Of a stretch of 64,000 bases of DNA, positions 18,330 to 26,260 are shown piece after piece (positions within the stretch are counted from its first letter, which is position 1; each line of letters begins with the position of its first letter). Source of the stretch: CAVVAH01 sp963746175. GTDB taxonomy: Bacteria > Actinomycetota > Actinomycetes > JACCUZ01. Position numbers and translations under genes: made by a program. Location: the NCBI GenBank assembly GCA_963746175.1, contig CAVVAH010000001.1, forward strand, positions 124,001 to 188,000, given 5' to 3'. The notes below the pieces were generated by a model. That model was not told the origin of the DNA and ran no database searches. It worked only from the letters and a program-made list of their open reading frames with translations.

Positions 18330-18859
18330 GACTCGCTCTCGACCAGGAAGCGGTTCGTGGCGCCCGATCCGGCTAGGCGGAGGAGCCCCGCGTAGCGGTG
18401 TTCTACGCGGGGGGAACGACAACGACGCCGGGCGGGATGCCACGATCCGCGAGCCGGGATGGGGTCATGAGACACGGCCAGGCACCTCCGGGTCGGGGAC
18501 GAGCGGTCGGCTCACCGGTGGCCGGGAGCATAGTGCCCGGCGCGGCTGCCCAGGGGCAGGAACCCGGTGATCATCGCGCACCCGTCATCGGGAGGCGCCG
18601 CGACCCCGACGGCGCCGACGACGACCGGACGAACGAGGGTGAGCGTGACCCGACCGGAACCGTCCGTGACAGCGCGGCGCCCTCCGACCTCGTCGCCGTC
18701 ACCCGTCGGGAGCATTCTCGATCTTTCTTCGCTGATCATCTCGCGGCGGCGGTCCGGGGGGCGTAGTCTCCGGCGCGGCTGTGCGGGGCAGCACGGGGAC
18801 CAGGCCAGGAATGCCCAGGGGCGCACCATGTGCGCGCCCCGCGAGCCGGTGGAGGTGCG
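18330..18859. other. Gap between livH and an acetyltransferase gene, with a leader hairpin
   Basis: About 530 bases without a supportable gene. It must contain the promoter of livHMGF. A perfect hairpin lies at 18386-18412 (see separate entry), 57 bases upstream of the livH start. The remainder (18420-18840) shows no recognisable coding or RNA signal. Confidence 0.4.
18386..18412 (-). promoter_or_regulatory. Hairpin in the livH leader
   Basis: Perfect 10-base arms CCCCGCGTAG (18386-18395) and CTACGCGGGG (18403-18412) with a 7-base loop, upstream of livH. It could be an operator, an attenuator or a 5' stabilising structure; there is no T tract on either side that would argue for a simple terminator. 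Confidence 0.5.
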
Positions 18860-19447
18860 GTGTCCAGACCCGCAGTCGTGGTCCGCGAGGCGACCGCCGA
18901 CGACACGCCCGCGCTGCTGGCCATGTGGTCGGAGCTGCGCGACATGGGCGGCCGCATCGAGCGCCTGATGCCCGGGCCGGACGCCGAGGTGCTGCGGGAA
19001 CGACTGGCGTGGGTCGCGACCGAACCCTCGTCGCGCGCGCTGGTCGCGGTCGTCGACGACGAGGTCGCCGGCATGACACTGCTCACCGAGTCGCCGTACG
19101 CCCCGCTGTTCGAGCAGCGCGCGGTGCACGCCCACTACCTGCACGTCCGGGACGGGTTCCGTCGCCGAGGTGTCGGCAAGGCCCTGCTCGCGGCCGCGGT
19201 GGCCTTCGCCGAGGAGGTCGGCGCCGAACACGTGATGACCAGCGTCCTGCCGCAGATGCGCGAGACGCAGAGGTTCTACGCCCGGCTGGGGTTCAGCCCC
19301 GTCGTCGTCCGGCGGTCGGCACCGGTCAGCGTGCTCCGTCGCCGGCTCGCGCCGTCGGGTTCCACGTCGGTGACGGACAACCTGCTGGCCCGGCGTCGTT
19401 CGCTGCGCCGGGTGCGGGCCGCCGTCGTCGCCCGCGTCGGCGACTGA
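18860..19447 (+). CDS. GNAT-family N-acetyltransferase
   Basis: A 195-residue acetyltransferase with one GNAT domain: beta-strand start VVVREATADDTPALLAMW, acetyl-CoA loop RRRGVGKALLAAAV (about residues 105-118) and the C-terminal motif ETQRFYARLGF. The substrate is unknown. The GTG at 18860 is preferred because GGAGG (18851-18855) precedes it closely; a GTG at 18830 would add ten residues without similarity. The C-terminal ~40 residues are basic and lie outside the domain. The next gene is convergent, 12 bases away. Confidence 0.85.
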   Translation: MSRPAVVVREATADDTPALLAMWSELRDMGGRIERLMPGPDAEVLRERLAWVATEPSSRALVAVVDDEVAGMTLLTESPYAPLFEQRAVHAHYLHVRDGFRRRGVGKALLAAAVAFAEEVGAEHVMTSVLPQMRETQRFYARLGFSPVVVRRSAPVSVLRRRLAPSGSTSVTDNLLARRRSLRRVRAAVVARVGD

Positions 19448-19459
19448 GGTACGGCGGGC

Positions 19460-19888
19460 TCAGCCGCCCGGCGGGACGTCGCGGAGCAGGCAGGTGATGC
19501 GCGACGTGCACACCGGTCTGCCGGCCTCGTCGACGATCTCGACCTGCCAGGACGCCACCGTCGATCCGAGGTGCAGAGGCCGCGCGGTGCCGGTGACGAC
19601 TCCGCTGCGTGCCGCGCGGTGGTGGGTGGCGTTGATGTCGATGCCGACCGCGATCCGCTGCGCTCCGGCGTGCAGCACCGACCCGAACGAGCCCAGCGAC
19701 TCCGCGAGCACCACCGACGCCCCGCCGTGCAGCAGCCCGTACGGCTGCGTGTTGCCCGCGACCGGCATGGTGGCGACCAGCCGCTCGGTCCCGACCTCGG
19801 TGAACACGATGCCCATCCGTTCCATGAGGGTGCCCCTGGCCATCGTGTTGGCCCGGTCGACAGGGCTCGGACCGTCAGTGCTCGTCAT
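19460..19888 (-). CDS. Hotdog-fold thioesterase (PaaI family)
   Basis: A 142-residue acyl-CoA thioesterase. The hotdog signature NTQPYGLLHGGASVVLAESLGS (about residues 45-66) contains the HGG active-site turn, followed by GIDINATHHRAAR. It probably hydrolyses aryl- or acyl-CoA. ATG at 19888. It is divergent from polA, with 61 bases between the starts, an arrangement also seen in Streptomyces as far as I recall. Confidence 0.9.
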   Translation of the reverse strand: MTSTDGPSPVDRANTMARGTLMERMGIVFTEVGTERLVATMPVAGNTQPYGLLHGGASVVLAESLGSFGSVLHAGAQRIAVGIDINATHHRAARSGVVTGTARPLHLGSTVASWQVEIVDEAGRPVCTSRITCLLRDVPPGG

Positions 19889-19949
19889 GCCCGGATCGTA
19901 GGCACCGGGGCCCCGATCGCTGTCGGGGCGCCCGACTAGGGTCGAGGCC

Positions 19950-22661
19950 GTGGCAGCGAAGACCGGCAGCACCGACACCGCCCGGGCGACGGATCGGCTC
20001 CTGCTCCTCGACGGGCACTCGCTCGCCTACCGCGCGTTCTACGCACTCCCCGTCGAGAACTTCTCGACCACGACCGGCCAGCCGACCAACGCGGTCTACG
20101 GCTTCACGTCGATGCTCATCAACCTGCTGCGCGACGAGGACCCGACCCACGTGGCGGTGGCGTTCGACGTGTCGCGGCAGACGTTCCGCTCCGAGCTCTT
20201 CTCGGAGTACAAGGCGAACCGCACCACCAGCCCCGCCGACTTCAAGGGACAGGTCGACCTCGTCAAGGAGGTCCTCGCCGCGCTGCGGATCCCGACGCTG
20301 GAGGCGGAGGGCTACGAGGCCGACGACGTCATCGCGACCGTGACGACCAGGGCGGAGCGGGAGGGCTTCGACGTCCTCATCTGCACCGGCGACCGCGACG
20401 CGCTACAGCTGGTCACCGACCACGTCACGGTCCTGTACCCCCGCAAGGGCGTCTCCGACATGTGGCGGTTCACGCCGGACCACGTCCAGGAGAAGTACGG
20501 CCTGACGCCGGCGCAGTACCCCGACTTCGCGGCGCTGCGCGGCGACCCCAGCGACAACCTGCCCAACATCCCCAGCGTCGGGGAGAAGACCGCGACCAAG
20601 TGGATCGTGGAGTTCGGCGACCTCGACGCGCTGGTGGCCAGGGTCGACGAGGTCAAGGGCAAGGCGGGCGACGCCCTCCGCGCACACCTCGCGCAGGTGG
20701 TCCAGAACCGTCAGCTCACCGAGCTCGTGCGGGAGGTCCCGATCGAGGTCATGCCCGGTGACCTCGTGCGCACCAACTGGGAGCGCGACGAGGTGCACCA
20801 GGTCTTCGACGCCCTGGAGTTCCGGGTGCTGCGGGACCGGCTCTACCAGACCGTCGAGGCCGCGACGCCCGAGGCGGACGAGGGCTTCGAGGTGACGTTC
20901 ACCGTCCTCGGCGACGGCCAGGTGGCGCCGTGGCTCGACGCGCACGCGCGGTCCGGCGGTCGCACCGGCGTGCACATGTCGGGCTACTGGGGATCCGGCA
21001 CCGGCGACGTCACCGGGGTCGCGCTGGCGACCGACGACGGCGAAGGTGCCTGGTTCGCCACCGAGACCCTGGACGAGAAGGACGAGCAGGAGGTCGCCGC
21101 CTGGCTCGCCGACGAGTCTGCGGCGAAGGCGCTGCACGACGCGAAGGGTCCGTCCCTGGCCTTCGCCGCGCGCGGCTGGCAGCTGGCCGGCGTCACGAGC
21201 GACACGGCGTTGTCGGCGTACCTCGCGATGCCCGACCAGCGCAGCTACGACCTGGCCGACCTGGCGCTGCGCTACCTCCGGCGCGAGCTGCGCGCCGAGG
21301 GCGACGACCACGGGCAGCTCGCGTTCGGCCTCGACGGCGGCGAGGACACCACGGCCGCGGAGTCCGACGTGCTCCGGGCGCGCGCCGTGCTCGAGCTCGC
21401 CGACGCGCTGGACACCGAGCTCGAGGCCAAGGCCGCGACACCGTTGCTGCGCGACGTCGAGCTGCCGCTCATCGGCGTCCTCGCCGCGATGGAGCGCGCC
21501 GGCATCGCCGTCGACACCGAGCACCTGAGCTCGCTCGAGTCGCAGTTCGCGGGGACGGTCAAGGAAGCGGCCGACGAGGCCTACGCCGTCATCGGCAAGG
21601 AGATCAACCTCGGGTCGCCGAAGCAGCTCCAGGTGCTGCTCTTCGACGAGCTCGGCATGCCGAAGACCAAGCGCACCAAGACCGGGTACACCACGGACGC
21701 CGACGCGCTGCAGGCCCTCTACGTGCAGACCGAGCATCCGTTCCTCGCCGCGATCCTGCGGCACCGCGACGCGACCCGGCTCAAGGTCACCGTCGACGGG
21801 CTGCTCAAGACGGTCCGCGACGACGGTCGCATCCACACGACGTTCAACCAGATGATCGCCGCCACCGGGCGGCTGTCCTCGACGGACCCGAACCTGCAGA
21901 ACATCCCGATCCGCACCGAGGAGGGCCGCCGCATCAGGCTGGCGTTCGTCGTCGGCGACAGCTACGAGTCGCTGCTCACCGCCGACTACAGCCAGGTCGA
22001 GATGCGGATCATGGCGCACCTCTCCGAGGACGCCGGGCTCATCGAGGCGTTCCACTCCGGCGAGGACCTGCACGCGTTCACCGCCTCGCGCGTCTTCGGC
22101 GTCGAGCCCGGCGACGTCACCCTCGAGCAGCGCGCCAAGATCAAGGCCATGTCCTACGGCCTGGCGTACGGGCTCTCGGCGTTCGGGCTGTCGCGGCAGC
22201 TGAGCATCGGCACCGACGAGGCCAAGGGCCTGATGGACGAGTACTTCCTGCGCTTCGGAGGCGTCCGCGCCTACCTCAAGGACGTCGTCGACGAGGCGCG
22301 GCGCACCGGCTTCACCGAGACCGTCATGGGCCGCCGCCGCTACCTGCCCGACCTCACCAGCGACAACCGGCAGCGGCGCGAGATGGCCGAGCGGATGGCG
22401 CTCAACGCGCCGATCCAGGGATCCGCCGCCGACCTGGTCAAGGTGGCGATGCTCAACGTCGACCGGGCGCTGACGGCAGAGGGGCTCGCCAGCCGGGTGC
22501 TGCTCCAGGTCCACGACGAGCTGGTGCTCGAGGTGGCGCCGGGGGAGCGGACAGCACTCGAGGCCCTGGTCCGGCGCGAGATGGCGGCGGCCTTCGAGCT
22601 CGCCGTCCCCCTGGACGTGTCGGTCGGCGTCGGCCGGACCTGGCACGACGCCAGCCACTGA
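19950..22661 (+). CDS. polA: DNA polymerase I
   Basis: A 903-residue repair and Okazaki-fragment polymerase. The N-terminal 5' nuclease domain (about 10-300) has LLLDGHSLAYRAFYALP, EADDVIAT and GDRDALQLV. The middle (about 310-500) is the degenerate 3'-5' exonuclease-like region; the acidic residues of active proofreading are not obvious, as in other actinobacterial PolA proteins. The polymerase domain (about 520-903) has motif A (DYSQVEMRIMAHL), motif B (RAKIKAMSYGLAYGL) and motif C (QVHDELVLEV). GTG start. rpsA, coaE and uvrB downstream form the conserved core neighbourhood. Confidence 0.97.
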   Translation: MAAKTGSTDTARATDRLLLLDGHSLAYRAFYALPVENFSTTTGQPTNAVYGFTSMLINLLRDEDPTHVAVAFDVSRQTFRSELFSEYKANRTTSPADFKGQVDLVKEVLAALRIPTLEAEGYEADDVIATVTTRAEREGFDVLICTGDRDALQLVTDHVTVLYPRKGVSDMWRFTPDHVQEKYGLTPAQYPDFAALRGDPSDNLPNIPSVGEKTATKWIVEFGDLDALVARVDEVKGKAGDALRAHLAQVVQNRQLTELVREVPIEVMPGDLVRTNWERDEVHQVFDALEFRVLRDRLYQTVEAATPEADEGFEVTFTVLGDGQVAPWLDAHARSGGRTGVHMSGYWGSGTGDVTGVALATDDGEGAWFATETLDEKDEQEVAAWLADESAAKALHDAKGPSLAFAARGWQLAGVTSDTALSAYLAMPDQRSYDLADLALRYLRRELRAEGDDHGQLAFGLDGGEDTTAAESDVLRARAVLELADALDTELEAKAATPLLRDVELPLIGVLAAMERAGIAVDTEHLSSLESQFAGTVKEAADEAYAVIGKEINLGSPKQLQVLLFDELGMPKTKRTKTGYTTDADALQALYVQTEHPFLAAILRHRDATRLKVTVDGLLKTVRDDGRIHTTFNQMIAATGRLSSTDPNLQNIPIRTEEGRRIRLAFVVGDSYESLLTADYSQVEMRIMAHLSEDAGLIEAFHSGEDLHAFTASRVFGVEPGDVTLEQRAKIKAMSYGLAYGLSAFGLSRQLSIGTDEAKGLMDEYFLRFGGVRAYLKDVVDEARRTGFTETVMGRRRYLPDLTSDNRQRREMAERMALNAPIQGSAADLVKVAMLNVDRALTAEGLASRVLLQVHDELVLEVAPGERTALEALVRREMAAAFELAVPLDVSVGVGRTWHDASH

Positions 22662-22817
22662 CCGACGCCCGGCCGGCGACGGCCGTGGTGGACGCAGGGT
22701 GAACGCGCGACGACGGTGCGAATCGGTATCAACCCCCGGCTTCCGGGGCCCCGCTCCCCGACGTACGGTCGGACGAGGGCGGTCCGACGGGGTCGACGGG
22801 GAAGGCGAGTTCCGACG

Positions 22818-24091
22818 ATGCGAGCAGGCTGGCAACGGCGCTGGCTCGGGCTGCCCGCGGCAGCCCTGGTCGCCGGCCTTCCCGTGCTGCTCACGGGGAT
22901 GCTGGTCGCGCCCTCGCCGGCCCTGCTCGTCGGTCCCGACCCCGACGCGGTGCGGACTGCCCTGACCGACGACCCGCCGACCCCGGTGACGGGCGCCGGC
23001 GACCTCCTCGACGGGGCGCACCCGGTGACAGACCCCGGCACGCAGGTGCTGGACGCCGCCCTCGACAGCACGGCGCGCGACGACCGCAACCGTGGGGTGC
23101 CGGTCCGCGTCTCCGGTACGGCGCTGCCGGCCCGGGTGCTGCTCGCCTACCGCAACGCCGCGGCCGCCCTCCGCCAGAGCGACCCCGGCTGCCACCTCTC
23201 GTGGAGCCTGGTCGCCGGCATCGGCAAGGTGGAGTCCGGACACGCGTTCGGCGGCGCCGTCGACCGGAAGGGCCGCACGGTGGGCCGGATCCTCGGTCCG
23301 GTGCTCGACGGCGCCGGCGACTTCGCGGCGATCCCCGACACCGACGGCGGGCGCTGGGACGGTGACACCACGTGGGACCGCGCCGTCGGGCCGATGCAGT
23401 TCATCCCCTCGTCCTGGGCGGTGTGGGGCCGTGACGGCGACGGCAACGGGAGCACCGACCCGTCGGACGTCGACGACGCCGCCCTCGCGACCGCGTCCTA
23501 CCTCTGCGCCGGCGAGCGCGACCTGACCGACGAGCAGGACCGCCGCAGCGCCGTGTTCAGCTACAACCACTCGTGGGACTACGTCGACCTGGTGCTCGCG
23601 TGGGCCGACGCCTACGCGACCGGGTCGGCCACGACCGGCACGCTGGCCGGTCCTGGCGGCCGGGACGCCGGCGCCGACGACGGGGCCACCGACGCGCTGG
23701 GCCCGCCCATCGGTGCCCTTCCCCAGCCGAGCGGCCCGGCGCCCTCGGCCACGCCCGAGGTCGGCGTCGAGCCGCCCGCCTCGGCGGCGCCGACCTTCGA
23801 GCCGGCGCCGGCACCAGGACCGGCACGGACGTCGGACACCCCGACGCCTGAGCCGACCTCGCCGCGGCCATCTGCTCCCCCCCCACCCCCACCCCGGACC
23901 CGACGGTCACGACCGCGCCTCCGGACTGCCCGACGCCGACCCCGACCGGGACCGCGACGTCCGACCCGAGCGGCAGCCCGACCACCCCGACGTCGACCCC
24001 CACGCCGACGCCGACGGACAGCGCCACCAGCGACCCGTCCGGCACCCCGAGCGCGACGCCGACCGACTGCCCCACGGTCCCGCTGCCCTGA
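22818..24091 (+). CDS. Secreted lytic transglycosylase with Pro/Thr-rich tail (one frameshift)
   Basis: Peptidoglycan lytic transglycosylase of about 425 residues after repair. A signal/anchor segment (about 9-35) is followed by an SLT domain (about 110-275) with the catalytic Glu in GKVESGH, then GPMQFIPSSW and the closing FSYNHSWDYVDLVLAWADAY. From about residue 300 the tail is rich in Pro, Thr, Ser and Ala. In that tail the frame breaks within a run of eight C residues (about 23877-23884); adding one C gives PTPTPDPTVTTAPPDCPTPTP and a stop at 24089-24091. The ATG at 22818 directly precedes the hydrophobic segment. Slippage in a C8 tract can be a sequencing error or real phase variation. 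Confidence 0.82.
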
Positions 24092-24259
24092 CGGCCCCTC
24101 GGGGATCGGTTTGCCCCGATTCTTCCCTGAAAACTGGACGCGGGCGGTGCTTCACCTGGTAGAAACACGCTCGACCCCTGCTGCTACCCACCGGTAACTG
24201 CGTCGTCGGGTCCTGGCCCGCCGACCGGCGTGCCGGACTGCCGCCCTGTCTGGAGACCC

Positions 24260-25627
24260 ATGTCCCGACGTCTGCGCGCCTGCGCCGTGGTCCTCGCCGC
24301 CGCTCTCCTCCCGCTCCCCTCGGTGCTGCAGGCGCTGCCGGCGCAGGCTGCGGAGCCCCTGCACGCGACCGGCACCACGGCCAACGGCAGCTGGGTGCTG
24401 GACGCGCCGGCCGGGTTCAACGGCACCGTCCTCGTCTGGTCGCACGGCTACACGTTCACGCCGGTCGAGGGCAGCAACGCGCCGAGCGCAGCGGTACGCG
24501 ACGCGCTGCTGGGTCAGGGGTTCGCGCTCATCGGGTCGTCGTACGCCGGCGGGGGCGCCGGGTGGGCGACGAAGCAGGGTGTCGCCGCCGGCATCGAGGC
24601 CGTCGACATCGCCAAGGCGCGGCTCGGAGCGGGAGCGGTCAAGCGGGTCTACGCCTGGGGCAACAGCCTGGGCGGCCTGATCACCCAGACCCTGGCCGAG
24701 CAGGACCCGGGACTCGTCGACGGTGTTGCGCCGCTCTGCGGCGTGCTGGCCGGGACGAACAAGAACCTCGACCTGGCGCTCGACGTCGCCGTCGCCGTCA
24801 AGACGTTCTTCTACCCGAAGCTGAAGCTCACCGGGTATGCGAGCGCCGCCGAGGCCCAGGAGAACGTCGACGCCGCCATGAAGGTCATCCTCGGCCGGCT
24901 CGGCGACGCGTCGAAGCAGCCCGGCACGGCCGCCCGGCTGCTCGGCATCACCGCGCTGACCGACGCGTCGGCCCGGACCAAGGACTTCTCCGGCTCGAGC
25001 CTCACCTCGTCGGTCTCGGCCGCCGTCGAGACGCTGCAGACCGCCCTGACGTACGGCACCGTGGGCCGCTACGACATCGAGCAGCGGGTCGGGGGCAACC
25101 CCTCCAGCAACATCGGCGTCGACTACCGCCACCGCGTGACCGACGCCTCCGTCGCGCGGTTCACGAGCTTCGGCTTCTCGGCCGGCCTGCTCAGGGCGTA
25201 CGCGCAGACCGTGCAGACCTACGGCCAGCGGATCGCTCCGTCGAAGCCGGCGCGCAAGGCGGCCTATGCGCTCGGCAACCCGCTGGGCACGCTGTCGGAC
25301 CCGACGGTGACGCTGCACACGCAGTACGACCCGCTGGTGATCCTGCAGAACGAGGCCGTCTTCCAGGACCGGGTGGCCAAGGCCGGGGCGTCGGCCCTGC
25401 TGCACCAGCTGTGGGTGACCCCGCCGGCGACGTACCCGGACGGCAGCCCGAGCAGGTCCGACGACGGCGCGCCATACGGTGCCGGCCACTGCAACTTCAG
25501 CACCGCGCAGTACCTCTCGGTGGTCCAGACCCTCGACCAGTGGGTCACGTCCGGCGCCTACACCCCGCCCGCCGAGTCAGGCGGGTTGCGCACGTCCCTC
25601 TCCGTGCCCGTGTGGCCGGCCCACTAG
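24260..25627 (+). CDS. Secreted alpha/beta hydrolase
   Basis: A 455-residue exported hydrolase. The signal peptide is residues 1-28 (cleavage after AQA, before AEPLHATG). The alpha/beta-hydrolase fold shows LVWSHGYTFTP (oxyanion region), the nucleophile elbow GNSLGG (about residue 136), an acidic residue in HTQYDPLV and the late His in GAGHCNF. It resembles large secreted actinobacterial hydrolases related to tannase/feruloyl-esterase-like proteins, but the substrate cannot be named. GGAG (24252-24255) precedes the ATG. It lies 15 bases before the next membrane-protein gene and may be its operon partner. Confidence 0.78.
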   Translation: MSRRLRACAVVLAAALLPLPSVLQALPAQAAEPLHATGTTANGSWVLDAPAGFNGTVLVWSHGYTFTPVEGSNAPSAAVRDALLGQGFALIGSSYAGGGAGWATKQGVAAGIEAVDIAKARLGAGAVKRVYAWGNSLGGLITQTLAEQDPGLVDGVAPLCGVLAGTNKNLDLALDVAVAVKTFFYPKLKLTGYASAAEAQENVDAAMKVILGRLGDASKQPGTAARLLGITALTDASARTKDFSGSSLTSSVSAAVETLQTALTYGTVGRYDIEQRVGGNPSSNIGVDYRHRVTDASVARFTSFGFSAGLLRAYAQTVQTYGQRIAPSKPARKAAYALGNPLGTLSDPTVTLHTQYDPLVILQNEAVFQDRVAKAGASALLHQLWVTPPATYPDGSPSRSDDGAPYGAGHCNFSTAQYLSVVQTLDQWVTSGAYTPPAESGGLRTSLSVPVWPAH

Positions 25628-25642
25628 ACAGGAACGCACACC

Positions 25643-26257
25643 ATGCGACGCACACTCGTGACCGGCGGGCTGCTGGCGGTCTTCGCCGCACTGCTCGCGC
25701 AGTTCGGCGGGGCACTGGGACTGGACGAGATCCGATCGGCGCTGCTGGGTGCCGCCATCGGGGCAGTCCTGGGCCTCGTCCCGGGCTCCGAGAACCCGCT
25801 CGGCCGGGCGGCCGCCTTCCTGGTCGGCTTCTTGCTCGGCCTGGTCGGCTATGCGCTACGGGCCGGTCTGCTACCGGACACCGGCAGTGGCCGGGCCCTG
25901 GCGGCGTTCCTCGTCATCGTCCTGCTCACCGGCATCTGCGCGGCCACGCTCGGCTGGCTGCCGCTGTGGTCCGGGCTGCTCGGGGTCGCCGCGATCTCCG
26001 GCGCCTACGAGTACGCCTTCGGCATCGACCCGACCGCCTTCACGACCGAGGCCGTCACCGCGGCCACGACAGTTCTGCTCGCCGCAGCCGTGGGTTTCCT
26101 CGTCGGCGCCGTCGGCGCGGCGTTCACGGCGGGGGAGGACGAGGCGGGGGACACCCCGCGACGGTCGCTGAGCGACCGGTTCCGCTCGTCGAGCAGCACC
26201 GACAAGACCGGCGACAACACCGGCGTCCAGATCCTCGACAAGCCCGCGGAGGCCTGA
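25643..26257 (+). CDS. Small multi-pass membrane protein, unknown function
   Basis: A 204-residue protein with about six hydrophobic segments in the first 165 residues (LLAVFAALLAQFGGAL, ALLGAAIGAVLGLV, AAAFLVGFLLGLVGY, AFLVIVLLTGICAATLGWL, VLLAAAVGFLVGAVGAAF) and a hydrophilic, Ser/Asp-rich cytoplasmic tail (about 170-204). It is followed after only three bases by the YhgE-like gene, so the two are almost certainly co-translated and probably act together. No family recognised. Confidence 0.75.
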   Translation: MRRTLVTGGLLAVFAALLAQFGGALGLDEIRSALLGAAIGAVLGLVPGSENPLGRAAAFLVGFLLGLVGYALRAGLLPDTGSGRALAAFLVIVLLTGICAATLGWLPLWSGLLGVAAISGAYEYAFGIDPTAFTTEAVTAATTVLLAAAVGFLVGAVGAAFTAGEDEAGDTPRRSLSDRFRSSSSTDKTGDNTGVQILDKPAEA

Positions 26258-26260
26258 ACC

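Noticed and set aside
20403..23570. 1055-residue open frame antisense to polA
   Set aside because: A composition shadow: rich in Arg, Gly, Asp and Val with no recognisable domain, opposite an undoubted polA.
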